Below, piece after piece: positions 32,971 through 41,074 of a stretch of DNA of 64,000 nucleotides (position 1 is its first letter; each line of letters opens with the position of its first letter). Source of the stretch: Bacteroidota bacterium (GTDB lineage: Bacteria > Bacteroidota > Bacteroidia > Bacteroidales > Prolixibacteraceae). The notes beneath the pieces were generated by a model. The model saw only the letters and a list, made by a program, of their open reading frames with translations. It had not been told where the DNA came from and searched no databases. The position numbers and the translations under genes were made by a program. The stretch is from NCBI GenBank assembly GCA_030698405.1, contig JAUYMU010000079.1, positions 1 to 64,000 on the forward strand, given 5' to 3'.

Positions 32971-34076
32971 CGAAGTAAAAATCCAATTCTTCAGCAACCT
33001 TTTCAAAATTGTTCAGGAATAACTGATCAAAGAAATTTTGGATATCCGGATCGCGGTTTGATCTGTTTAAGCTATTTACTTTTAGTCTAAAATTAGCATC
33101 TTTATGATATTCGCAGGAAATACCACGCTTAAAAACGATCCTATTATCTGCAACAGATATTATTTTGAGGAATAAGTTTCCGGATGCAATCAGTTCATGT
33201 GAAACGAAACTATTTTCTGTAAGTTGCGATGAATGAGTCCCCTCAATCGGAATCCAGGTATATTTACCGTCAATTAGAACCAATTGTTTGGTCGGTTTTG
33301 GCATCTGAACGTTCCGATATCTGATCGTAGGTCTTTCGTTAATCCTGAAATTCTGAACGATAAGCTTAATGATTAAATCGGGACTGGCATTCTGAGTCGT
33401 CAACTCTTCCCGGGAATAAAAGTGTACAAAATTCCGTTTCGAGACATTTTGTTGAGTCCAATAAAAAAGCTCTTTGTCCAGCTTTTCAGTAACTACATCC
33501 ACCGTCTTAAAGTCCAACTCCAGGGGTTCAATCAGCACCTTTAACATGCCATAACTTAGTGCTTCTTTTATTTTATCTGCAACATCTTTGTATTCCGGAT
33601 TTAATTGCGCTGCCTTTTTAAAATAGGAGTATGCTTCTTTTGCTTTCTCTTTAGAATGCTGCTGCAGGCAATCTTCCCCCGCCTGATAAAGTTCGGCCAC
33701 TGACTTCGATTTTGCATGATCAATCTCAGAAGTATATATTTTTGGGTTCACAAATCAGTTGCGAAGCAACAGAATTAAACCTGATTTCATCTCCCAGTCC
33801 ATTTACGGTTTCAAGAATATCCAGTGTTTTAGTCCATTTTAACGGTTCATTGTCCATTAAAATCCGGTCAATTTCCTGCTGATAAAATTTAATGGCCTGA
33901 TAATAAGTTTCGGTAACCTTTCTTTTCGCTTTTTGGCTTTTCGGATGGCTGTTCAGCCGGTAAATAGACTGGTTCAAAACCCTGGCATAATCAGTTTTTT
34001 TCGTAGAACCGATTCCGTTGGAGTAGCTCACGAAAACTATTGAAATACAAATGGTAAGAAAGTAGAATTTACGCAT
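32948..34076 (-). pseudogene. Frameshifted lipoprotein paralogue of the gene at 35149-36300
   Basis: Two minus-strand frames together match the intact gene at 35149-36300. The first (34076-33726) starts MRKFYFLTICISIVFVS and contains FYQQEIDRILMDNEPLKWTK and ETVNGLGDEIRF, parallel to FYQEEIDQILTGNDQFRWKR and QTVNRMSDEIRR of the paralogue. The second (from about 33750 down to 32948) resumes with PKIYTSEI, parallel to IKTYTSEM, and continues to RNFVHFYSREEL (paralogue NDFVHFYSPEEA). A one-base gain in the short C3-A5 run near 33737-33745 explains the shift. It may be a pseudogene, a slippage site or a sequence error. The ancestral N-terminal Cys of a lipobox is also absent here. Confidence 0.75.
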
Positions 34077-34109
34077 TGGATTTTGCCTGAAATGAAATTT
34101 TATTAAACG

Positions 34110-34268
34110 TAAAGACGCGATTTATCGCGTCTCTGTCGCGTCTTTATCGCGTCTAAACAGTTTGTAATATTCTTTAAATCGTGATTCTGAATTTGTTTCT
34201 TCGATGCGATAAATCGCGTTTTAAAAATTTTCAATTTGTCTTTCAGACGCGATAAATCGCGTCTCTAC
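34110..34268. repeat. REP palindromes (AGACGCGAT-TT-ATCGCGTCT type) downstream of RAYT
   Basis: Palindrome copies at 34112-34131 (perfect 9-bp arms, two-base centre) and 34245-34268, with degenerate half copies around 34134-34155 and 34204-34219. They lie in the gap between the RAYT gene and the frameshifted lipoprotein gene. The copy at 34245-34268 contains the RAYT stop codon. Palindromes of this size beside a RAYT gene are its expected substrates. Confidence 0.8.
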
Positions 34269-35137
34269 GGGGTTTCTGGTTGATTGTATTTATCCTCATC
34301 CCAACGTTTAGGATTATTCAGGATATATTCCCTGATTTTCCAATATTCGTTTTCATCACGGATAATATGATCGTGAAAACGCGTTTGCCATGTAAAATCG
34401 GCATGGACTGAATGACATTGAAACGTCGTTTTTCCTTTGTACCATCGAATGGCACGCGATAAATTATCGGATAACATCGGATTATTTTCTCCGGTAATTC
34501 CACCAATGCGATTCTCCGTAGAGACGCGATTCATCGCGTCTGATTGATTCACATCATCTATCTGATTCACATCATCTGATTGTTTTATCACGTTTATCTG
34601 ATTCAAATCATCTGAATGTTTTATCACATCTGATTGATTCACATCATCTATCTGATTCCCATCATCTAAATGTTTTATCATATTTATCTGATTTAAATCA
34701 TCTGATTGTTTTATCACGTCTGATTGATTTGATTGATCTATCGTCTCAGTTTGAACTGTTTCACAATTGGGATTTGGATCAGAGACGCGATTTATCGCAG
34801 AGACGCGATTTATCGTAGAGACGCGATTTATCGTAGAGACGCGATAAATCGCGTCTCTACCGGGTTTATCAATCACCAAAATTCCATGCACATGGTTCGG
34901 CATTGCTACAAAAACATCCAATTTTACAAATGAAAATTGGTCGGGAATTTCCAACCAATTTTGATGGGCAATTTTGCCCATTTCCGATAAATAAATGATT
35001 CCATCCCGAATTTCGCCAAAATAATGTTCGCGACCACCGGTGCAAATGGTAACAAAATAGGCTGCATTATTTCCGTAATCCCACCATTCAGCACGTGCTG
35101 AAGGAATGCGGTAAATATCCTGAAATTTGTCGGACAT
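34265..35137 (-). CDS. REP-associated tyrosine transposase (RAYT) with repeat-expanded insert
   Basis: Single-strand HUH/Y1 transposase domestic to many bacteria, which recognises REP palindromes. N-terminal part: EWWDYGNNAAYFVTICTGGR, then KLDVFVAMPNHVHGILVID with the HUH motif. C-terminal part: SRAIRWYKGKTTFQC, FTWQTRFHDHIIRD and ENEYWKIREYILNNP with the catalytic Tyr. Between them (about residues 93-220) a normally short linker is swollen by in-frame DNA repeats: four INRVS-type hexapeptides encoded by 18-bp REP half-units, then two 30-residue units starting NQSDVIK, then another REP. All insertions keep the frame. The stop TAG is itself part of a REP copy. Usual length is about 180-220 residues; this one has 290. 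Confidence 0.88.
   Translation of the reverse strand: MSDKFQDIYRIPSARAEWWDYGNNAAYFVTICTGGREHYFGEIRDGIIYLSEMGKIAHQNWLEIPDQFSFVKLDVFVAMPNHVHGILVIDKPGRDAIYRVSTINRVSTINRVSAINRVSDPNPNCETVQTETIDQSNQSDVIKQSDDLNQINMIKHLDDGNQIDDVNQSDVIKHSDDLNQINVIKQSDDVNQIDDVNQSDAMNRVSTENRIGGITGENNPMLSDNLSRAIRWYKGKTTFQCHSVHADFTWQTRFHDHIIRDENEYWKIREYILNNPKRWDEDKYNQPETP
34519..34542. repeat. REP palindrome inside the RAYT coding sequence
   Basis: GTAGAGACGCGATTCATCGC followed by GTCT, a one-mismatch copy of the REP, is translated on the minus strand as part of SDAMNRVSTENR. The orientation and phase keep the reading frame open. Confidence 0.85.
34550..34729 (-). repeat. Two tandem 90-bp units inside RAYT
   Basis: Two consecutive 30-codon units both begin NQSDVIK and end NQIDDV, with a third partial start (NQSDA) before the REP at 34519-34542. 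Within each unit the pattern QSDD/HLDD-x-NQI repeats, so the 90-bp unit itself grew from a shorter repeat. Substitutions are mostly single-base and never break the frame. Confidence 0.85.
34781..34860. repeat. Four tandem REP half-units inside RAYT
   Basis: AGAGACGCGATTTATCG[C/T] occurs at 34781, 34799 and 34817 in an 18-bp period, followed by a full palindrome at 34835-34860. Eighteen bases equal six codons, so each copy adds one x-I-N-R-V-S hexapeptide to the transposase. Confidence 0.9.
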
Positions 35138-35148
35138 GGGTTTTTCTG

Positions 35149-36300
35149 TTAATTGTACTGTTTAAAATAATTGGTCAGTTTTTCTGCCATTTGATTGAAA
35201 ATGGGTTTGGTAAACAGCACAAACATATCCTGCGAGGCGGGTGGCATGACCATTTTGTTGTTCAAAATGGCAATTTGTTCTTTATCGAGCACCTCATTAT
35301 CGCCAACAAAAATTCCGTATCTGTTCTGCCAGGTAAATTGTCCGGGAATTTTATCGGTGAAAAGTATTTTTCGGGATTGATATTCAACCGCTTTCAATTC
35401 CAATAATCCGCCCGAGGCAACCTGATCAGTCAGTATTTTAATTTTTCCCTTTTTGGTTACTGTTCTGGTTCGGGTAGCTGTTGAATCTTTCGAAATTTTA
35501 ACCTGGTATTTTTCTTCCACCTGACGCGAAAGTTCTTTCTCTTCCTCATGATGTTGTGGTCGGTCGATAAAAAAATCGTAGAAACCCATTTGTAAAACCA
35601 TGTCCGGATATTTCAGCCTTGCCTTGTCAGCCTCTTCAGGAGAATAGAAGTGAACAAAATCATTTTCCTGAAACCGTTGGTTAAGCATCTGGAAAACATT
35701 GTCGTAAAAAAACTGGGCTGAATATTCGTATTTGCCATTTACCGGAATTTGTTCGACCACTACCTTCAGTGTGGCCAAATCCTTTGCCTGAGATATTTTT
35801 TGCTTGGTATCCTTGAAACCGCGAACCAGTCCATCGGCATCCAGAAAATGATAATAGGCCTGCTTTGCGGCTTCGCGTGTTTGTCGGCTGAGAGCGTCCA
35901 TTCCGGCATCATAAAATTCCTGAGCAGCACGATTTTGCACATCAGCCATTTCCGAAGTATATGTTTTAATGGAAGTAACAAGACTTCGGGCTGCCGGAAT
36001 CCGCCTGATTTCATCTGACATACGATTGACAGTCTGCATTATTTCAAGGGTTCGTTTCCACCTGAATTGATCGTTTCCCGTCAAAATCTGGTCGATTTCT
36101 TCCTGATAAAAAGCCACTGCCATCGGGTAGCCTTCACGGACTACCTGCATGGCTTTTCGGTTATCCGGGTCGCTGCTTAAACGGTTGGCTGCTTTCATTA
36201 CCGCATCGTAATAGTCTCCGCGCTGTAATGACTTTTTTCCTGTTGAACAAGCATTCAGGAGTATAACAGCAGTTAAAATGAAAAGAAAATATTTTCGCAT
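35149..36300 (-). CDS. Predicted lipoprotein with tetratricopeptide-like N-terminal half
   Basis: A 383-residue exported protein; signal with lipobox at FILTAVILLNACSTGKKS (Cys 18). Residues ~20-180 are helical with TPR-like spacing (GDYYDAVMKAANRLSSDPDN, AAQEFYDAGMDALSRQTREA). The second half has mixed strands with FVHFYSPEEADKARLKYPDM and KKGKIKILTDQVASGGLLEL. I recognise no named domain. A broken paralogue lies downstream on the other side of the RAYT gene, which suggests that a tandem duplication was split by, or gave a landing site for, the transposase. Likely periplasm-facing and membrane-anchored. Confidence 0.7.
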   Translation of the reverse strand: MRKYFLFILTAVILLNACSTGKKSLQRGDYYDAVMKAANRLSSDPDNRKAMQVVREGYPMAVAFYQEEIDQILTGNDQFRWKRTLEIMQTVNRMSDEIRRIPAARSLVTSIKTYTSEMADVQNRAAQEFYDAGMDALSRQTREAAKQAYYHFLDADGLVRGFKDTKQKISQAKDLATLKVVVEQIPVNGKYEYSAQFFYDNVFQMLNQRFQENDFVHFYSPEEADKARLKYPDMVLQMGFYDFFIDRPQHHEEEKELSRQVEEKYQVKISKDSTATRTRTVTKKGKIKILTDQVASGGLLELKAVEYQSRKILFTDKIPGQFTWQNRYGIFVGDNEVLDKEQIAILNNKMVMPPASQDMFVLFTKPIFNQMAEKLTNYFKQYN

Positions 36301-36331
36301 AAAATTGTTTTAACAGTTTGAAATAATTTGA

Positions 36332-37168
36332 TCACCAAATATAAGACAATTTCACGCCCTGATAATTACTATTTCCAAAAGGAATCACGGATAGTTTAGA
36401 ATCGGAAGAGCGGTGACTGACAAAATTACCAACTACAGTTCCAATAACTGCGCCTGCAACCACATCGCTTAACCAGTGTTTATTGTCGTAAATTCTTGAT
36501 ATTCCAGCCAATGAAGCCACCGAATAGGCCGCAACTGGAATCCATTTGATGTCTCGGTATTGGGTTGCAATTACCGAAGCGACCGCAAACGAAGCGGTGG
36601 TGTGGCCTGAGGGAAAACTCGTTCCATTAAACGGTCCTTTAAATGTATAAGGTCCATCACCCTGCCAATTATCCGGGCGTTGTCGTCCAGCCAGTGTTTT
36701 AGGAATTCGGGTAACCAGACTGGCCAAAGCAAAACTCTCCAAAGCCAATAATGCGGTACTAACACTTCGTTTGTTTTTTGCCAGAATGCCGTAAGTAAAT
36801 ATTCCTGACATTAAGAGAATACTGTGCTCAGCACCAAAGTGTTCAAGAAAATTTGCAGAAATATAAGTCTCAGTTTTATTTTGGTGCGATTGAAAAAAAT
36901 CTGCAACAGACTGATCGGCAAGTGTTAAACTGGCAGTTCCTGTAATAAGAATGCCCAGCTTTACCCAGTCGCGTTGCTGCCATCTGGCTGGTGATGTTAC
37001 AATTCCCTTTGTGTCGATCCAATATTTTTTGAAATAGGCTTTATTAAAACGAATAGTGTCTATTTGGCCAAATACAACATTAGAAAGCATAATCAGGAGC
37101 AGAAACAAAATTCCTTTGTTCCGAAGTTTATTTATCATCAACATTACTGATTTACTGAAATTTTCCAT
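36332..37168 (-). CDS. PAP2-family phosphatase
   Basis: Membrane-associated phosphatidic-acid-phosphatase-like enzyme of 278 residues. All three phosphatase signatures are present: KTLAGRQRP, SFPSGHTTASF and SRIYDNKHWLSDV. An N-terminal signal/anchor (GILFLLLIMLSNVVFGQ) and several helices precede them. Family members remove phosphate from lipid phosphates such as undecaprenyl or phosphatidylglycerol phosphate. It lies 31 bp upstream of the lipoprotein gene and may be co-transcribed with it. Either the ATG at 37168 or internal Met residues before the signal could be used. Confidence 0.88.
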   Translation of the reverse strand: MENFSKSVMLMINKLRNKGILFLLLIMLSNVVFGQIDTIRFNKAYFKKYWIDTKGIVTSPARWQQRDWVKLGILITGTASLTLADQSVADFFQSHQNKTETYISANFLEHFGAEHSILLMSGIFTYGILAKNKRSVSTALLALESFALASLVTRIPKTLAGRQRPDNWQGDGPYTFKGPFNGTSFPSGHTTASFAVASVIATQYRDIKWIPVAAYSVASLAGISRIYDNKHWLSDVVAGAVIGTVVGNFVSHRSSDSKLSVIPFGNSNYQGVKLSYIW

Positions 37169-37169
37169 T

Positions 37170-37238
37170 CATGAACACTGTGACTGAACACTGAAAACTG
37201 TGACTGTGAACTGCGACTGACCACTGCGACTGACCACT
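37170..37238 (-). repeat. ACTG-unit array 3' of mazG
   Basis: Nine or ten units of 6-7 nt ending in ACTG (ACACTG, TGACTG, AACACTG, AAAACTG, TGACTG, TGAACTG, CGACTG, ACCACTG, CGACTG, ACCACTT) fill almost the whole gap between mazG (stop 37242-37244) and the PAP2 gene. The last 14 bases match those at the cysH stop. Confidence 0.75.
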
Positions 37239-37241
37239 TTT

Positions 37242-38021
37242 TCACAGTCTTTCCAACCTTTTCGCCTCGTCCCAAATCTCGTTCATTTCGTCCAGACTCA
37301 TTTTTTTCAGGTCTTTCCCTTTCTGAAGTGTCTGGCTTTCGAGGTAATGGAAACGGCTGATGAATTTCAGGTTGGTACGTTCCAATGCAGTTTCCGGGTC
37401 AATTCCATACAAACGGGCTGCATTTACCATGGCAAAAAACAGGTCGCCAAATTCACCTTCAATCTTATCCTGGTCAACCTGATCAATCTCCACGCTCAGC
37501 TCATTAATTTCTTCCTTCACTTTGTCCCAAACCTGTTCTTTATATTCCCAGTCGAACCCTACCCCACTGGCTTTCTCTTGAATACGGTTTGCTTTTATCA
37601 AAGCAGGCATCGCGGCCGGAACGCCTTCCAGAACGCGTGTGTTTCCACCTTTTTCTTTCAGTTTGAGCGTTTCCCAGTTCTGTTCCACTTCGCGGGCATT
37701 GGCCACATCCACTTCGCCAAACACATGCGGATGGCGGTAAACCAGCTTTTCGTTGATGGAGTTCAGCACATCGGTGATGTCGAAAGCTCCTTTTTCTGAT
37801 CCGATTTTGGCATAAAAAACAATGTGGAGCATCAGGTCGCCCAACTCTTTTTTGATCCCGTTCAGATCGTTGTTCAGGATGGCATCGGCCAGTTCGTATG
37901 TTTCTTCGATGGTAAGTTTCCGGAGCGATTCGAGGGTTTGCTCTTTGTCCCACGGACATTTTTCGCGCAACTCGTCCATGATCTCCAACAGGCGGGCAAA
38001 GGCATCTAATTTATCGTTCAT
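37242..38021 (-). CDS. mazG: Nucleoside triphosphate pyrophosphohydrolase MazG
   Basis: All-alpha NTP pyrophosphatase that hydrolyses NTPs to NMP and pyrophosphate. The 259-residue protein contains two MazG domains: the first has the opening REKCPWDKEQTLESLR and the EExxE...ExxD metal motif (IEETYELADAI, KKELGDLML), and the second EVEQNWETLKLKEKG, then DKIEGEFGDLFFAMVNAARL. Length and order are as in E. coli MazG. Function in clearing aberrant nucleotides is known for the family. Confidence 0.96.
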   Translation of the reverse strand: MNDKLDAFARLLEIMDELREKCPWDKEQTLESLRKLTIEETYELADAILNNDLNGIKKELGDLMLHIVFYAKIGSEKGAFDITDVLNSINEKLVYRHPHVFGEVDVANAREVEQNWETLKLKEKGGNTRVLEGVPAAMPALIKANRIQEKASGVGFDWEYKEQVWDKVKEEINELSVEIDQVDQDKIEGEFGDLFFAMVNAARLYGIDPETALERTNLKFISRFHYLESQTLQKGKDLKKMSLDEMNEIWDEAKRLERL

Positions 38022-38058
38022 TTTAAAATTTTAGCAATGAAGCCCAAAATTAAAACCT

Positions 38059-38505
38059 TTATTCAGAAATGAAAGTTTTATCTGATAACTGTTTGTTAAA
38101 TCTGCTTTTATTGAAATGCGGTTTAAATCTCTTGTTAAATTTCAGTTTCTTGCCAACAATAAATTGGGCGACAATTTTCAACCCTAAAAAAATACAATAA
38201 ACAGCACTTAAAAGTAGCAGGCTTCCCGCAATGAGAGCCAGCACTTCTTTGGCCGATTCGGGATGAAACCCTGAAAATCGTTGATAATTAGAATTCCCAA
38301 TTGATTCGGAAGCACCTTCGGGAGTTTTTACTTCAAAAAAAATCAGAATACCGGCTACAGCAAATGCAATTGCAAAACCCCAGGCGTATAAAAAACCTTC
38401 GGCATCAAACTTTTTAAAAATGGTTTTTTTCTTGAATTTTTGCTTGTTCTTTTTTGTCTTGCTTTTATGAATTGAGTTCGGATCACTTAATGTTTCTACA
38501 TTCAT
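38059..38505 (-). CDS. Small basic two-helix membrane protein, unknown function
   Basis: 148 residues from the ATG at 38505, which is preceded by a perfect AAGGAGGT ribosome-binding site (plus strand 38511-38518), unusually strong for this phylum; the longer frame to 38562 lacks this. Very basic N-terminus (KSKTKKNKQKFKKKTIFKKF), two membrane helices (LYAWGFAIAFAVAGILIFFE and VLALIAGSLLLLSAVYCIFL) and a basic tail. No domain recognised. Confidence 0.65.
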   Translation of the reverse strand: MNVETLSDPNSIHKSKTKKNKQKFKKKTIFKKFDAEGFLYAWGFAIAFAVAGILIFFEVKTPEGASESIGNSNYQRFSGFHPESAKEVLALIAGSLLLLSAVYCIFLGLKIVAQFIVGKKLKFNKRFKPHFNKSRFNKQLSDKTFISE

Positions 38506-38905
38506 TGAAGACCTCCTTTCGGTTTTGTTACAAGTCTGAAATAGACATTTCAGGAAAAACATTCAAAGTTGCTAAAAATAATATTATCAATGAAGTCCAA
38601 TACAGAACTTTTACCCAAAAATTTCCCTTAACTCTTTGTTGCTTTTTTCAATAAAAGAACAAAATTGTTACAAATTGCTTCCTGTTTTGTATTAATCTTC
38701 TTACTTTTGAAGCATCAAACCTGATTTCAACCGACTATGAAGATTAAAAATGGACTTCACGAACTTGGTCGGCAATTAAGTTCAGCCCAACTCTAGTCAA
38801 TTTGCTCAATTCTTTCTTTTACAGCACATTTACCTATACTTCAGAACATATAAAAAGCTGCTCCTTCGGGGAACAGCTTTCTCTTATATTTTCGGTTAAA
38901 ATCTA
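38506..38905. other. Intergenic region between the small membrane gene and htpG
   Basis: Contains the Shine-Dalgarno site of the upstream gene, a TACTTTTG box at 38702-38709 with no properly spaced -33 partner, a 19-codon frame at 38737-38796 of no known family, and the htpG terminator at 38855-38879. No credible gene seen. Confidence 0.4.
38855..38879 (-). terminator. htpG: Rho-independent terminator of htpG
   Basis: On the minus strand, AAGCTG pairs with CAGCTT (two-base bulge) and GGGG/CCCC-type pairs close a CGAA loop, followed by a run of T. It begins 27 bp after the htpG stop codon. Confidence 0.7.
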
Positions 38906-40957
38906 CTATTTGATCATTTCAAAACTGCGTTTTACGAATTTGTCGAGATCTTCACCTTTCAGCATTCCGTTTGCAAGTAATGCCAAATCAACCAATTGTT
39001 TGGCCAGTTTGTTTTCTTTTCCGAACGCGGTTAGTTTCTCTTTCCGTTCGTTCTGAAGGGCAGTAATTGATTTCTCAATTTCTTCCGCTTTTTCTTTTAC
39101 TTCAGAAGGAATTTCTTCGTCTTTTTTATCTTTTTTCGCCTTCTCAACTTCAGCTTTCTCCGATTCTTTCACCTGTAATTCATTCTTTACACGCTCCAGT
39201 TCAGAACCCAAAGTGGCATCGCGATCTACAAAAATTTGTTTTACCAGCGGATGAGACGTATTTACAACAAGGTTCATGTTTTCAGGCAGATCGCCGTAAA
39301 AACTCATTCCACCCTGCATCTGGCTCATGTCTTTCATGCGGCGCATAAATTCGTTGCGGGTAATCACCATCGGATTGCCGGTTTCGCCCAAATCTTTGAA
39401 ATCGACGATAAAACCGAAATCTTTTGTTTCAGGACAAACTGCTTTGAAAATCGGACTCAGCTCGTTTTTTTCTTCCCAACTCAGTTCATGTTTTGGCTCT
39501 TCTTTGGCAATCAAATGCTCAACAACGTCGGAATCAACACGGACAAATCTTTTGTTGGTGTATTTTTGTTCCAGTTTGTTGATCAGCGGAGTTGCCAACA
39601 CATTGTTCATCAAAAGTACATCGTAGCCTTTGTTTTTTGCAGCCTGAACAAAGGAGAACTGATGTTCCATGTCATTGGTGTACAGATAAATCAGGCTATT
39701 GTCTTTGTCGGTTTGTTCCGGTTTGATGAGCGTTTCATATTCTTCCATGGTGAAATACTTGCCATCGGTATTTTTGAAAAGGAAGAATTTCTCTGCTTTG
39801 TCGTAAAATTTATCTTCGGTCAGCATTCCGTATTCGATGAACAAACGCAGGTCGTCCCATTTGGCTTCAAAATCTTCGCGTTTATCTACAAACAGTTGCG
39901 ACAAACGATCGGCTACTTTTTTTGTAATATGACTGCTGATTTTTTTGACATTCGAATCGCTCTGCAAATACGAACGCGAAACGTTCAGCGGAATATCCGG
40001 TGAATCAATCACACCATGCAGAAGTGTCAAAAATTCAGGAACAATACCTTCTACTGAATCAGTTACAAAAACCTGATTGCTATACAATTGAATCTTGTTT
40101 TTCTGAACTTCGATGGTGTTTTTCAGTTTCGGGAAATACAAAATTCCTGTGAGGTTGAACGGGTAATCCACATTCAGGTGAATGTTGAAAAGTGGATCTT
40201 CGGCCATTGGATACAACTGGTGGTAGAATTTGTTGTAAGCTTCCTCATCCAGATCCACCGGTTTTTTGGTCCATGCAGGAGCAACATCATTGATTTGGTT
40301 ATCCTCGTCGGTATCCGCTTCTTTGCCGTCTTTCCAGCTTGTTTTTTTACCGAAAACCACCGGCACCGGCAAAAATTTACAGTATTTGTTCAGGATGTCT
40401 TCAACCCGTGCTTTTTCCAAAAATTCTTCTGAATCAGCATTGATGTGCATCACGATATCGGTTCCAACAGTCGTTTTATCCGATTCTTCCAGCATGTATT
40501 CAGGGCTTCCGTCGCATTCCCAGCGAATGGCAGTTGCACCTTCGCGGTATGATTTGGAGAAGATTTCAACCTGGCTCGAAACCATGAACGAAGAATAAAA
40601 TCCCAGTCCGAAGTGGCCAATGATCGCATTCGCATCATTCTTGTATTTTTCAAGAAATTCTTCGGCACCTGAAAAAGCAATCTGGTTGATGTATTTTTCA
40701 ACTTCTTCGGCAGTCATCCCGATACCATTGTCAGAAACGGTAATGGTTTTGGCTTCCTTGTCAATTTTTATGCTCACTTTGGCGTTTGTAATATCGCCTG
40801 AATAATCGCCTTTTGAAGCCAAAGTGCGCAGTTTTTGTGTGGCGTCAACTGCGTTCGAAATTATTTCACGAAGGAAGATGTCGTGATCAGAATAAAGAAA
40901 CTTTTTAATTATCGGGAATAAATTGTCACTGGTTACGCCTATTTTTCCTTTTTGCAT
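38906..40957 (-). CDS. htpG: Molecular chaperone HtpG (Hsp90)
   Basis: Cytoplasmic ATP-dependent chaperone, 683 residues with the three Hsp90 domains. N-terminal ATP site: REIISNAVDATQKL, TVSDNGIGMTAEEV, and GHFGLGFYSSFMV (lid). Middle domain: LPLNVSRSYLQSDS and the client-binding region, with the C-terminal dimerisation part ending in KGEDLDKFVKRSFEMIK. An acidic/charged linker is replaced here by a Lys/Glu-rich stretch (KSEKAEVEKAKKDKKDEE) at about 600-620, longer than in E. coli. Its terminator lies at 38855-38879. Confidence 0.97.
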   Translation of the reverse strand: MQKGKIGVTSDNLFPIIKKFLYSDHDIFLREIISNAVDATQKLRTLASKGDYSGDITNAKVSIKIDKEAKTITVSDNGIGMTAEEVEKYINQIAFSGAEEFLEKYKNDANAIIGHFGLGFYSSFMVSSQVEIFSKSYREGATAIRWECDGSPEYMLEESDKTTVGTDIVMHINADSEEFLEKARVEDILNKYCKFLPVPVVFGKKTSWKDGKEADTDEDNQINDVAPAWTKKPVDLDEEAYNKFYHQLYPMAEDPLFNIHLNVDYPFNLTGILYFPKLKNTIEVQKNKIQLYSNQVFVTDSVEGIVPEFLTLLHGVIDSPDIPLNVSRSYLQSDSNVKKISSHITKKVADRLSQLFVDKREDFEAKWDDLRLFIEYGMLTEDKFYDKAEKFFLFKNTDGKYFTMEEYETLIKPEQTDKDNSLIYLYTNDMEHQFSFVQAAKNKGYDVLLMNNVLATPLINKLEQKYTNKRFVRVDSDVVEHLIAKEEPKHELSWEEKNELSPIFKAVCPETKDFGFIVDFKDLGETGNPMVITRNEFMRRMKDMSQMQGGMSFYGDLPENMNLVVNTSHPLVKQIFVDRDATLGSELERVKNELQVKESEKAEVEKAKKDKKDEEIPSEVKEKAEEIEKSITALQNERKEKLTAFGKENKLAKQLVDLALLANGMLKGEDLDKFVKRSFEMIK

Positions 40958-41033
40958 TGTTTATAATTTTAGATTAACATTCTATTTAACGTGCAGCATT
41001 TTTTCAAAGACTATACCATGATTCAAAAATGAC

Positions 41034-41070
41034 TTTTTGTCACCGAACTTGACAAACAAGGTGACAAAAA
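41034..41070. terminator. 11-bp-stem hairpin between htpG and the decayed membrane-protein gene
   Basis: TTTTTGTCACC at 41034-41044 is exactly complementary to 41060-41070, with a 15-nt loop. Located directly 3' of the decayed gene and upstream of htpG, so it probably ended the old transcript. Confidence 0.55.
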
Positions 41071-41074
41071 CTGA

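Noticed and set aside
34545-34860. CRISPR-like array in the RAYT region
   Set aside because: Repeats are 18 or 90 bp, directly adjacent without unique spacers, in frame with the transposase, and no cas genes are present.
38737-38796. 19-codon micro-ORF with TACTTTTG box upstream
   Set aside because: The -33 element is not at the right spacing and the peptide has no recognisable feature; not enough support.
39236-40003. 255-codon open frame on the plus strand opposite htpG
   Set aside because: It lies fully antisense to htpG, has a Phe/Cys-rich composition typical of a shadow frame, and no domain. The same applies to long frames antisense to pheT, GH130 and the aminotransferase.
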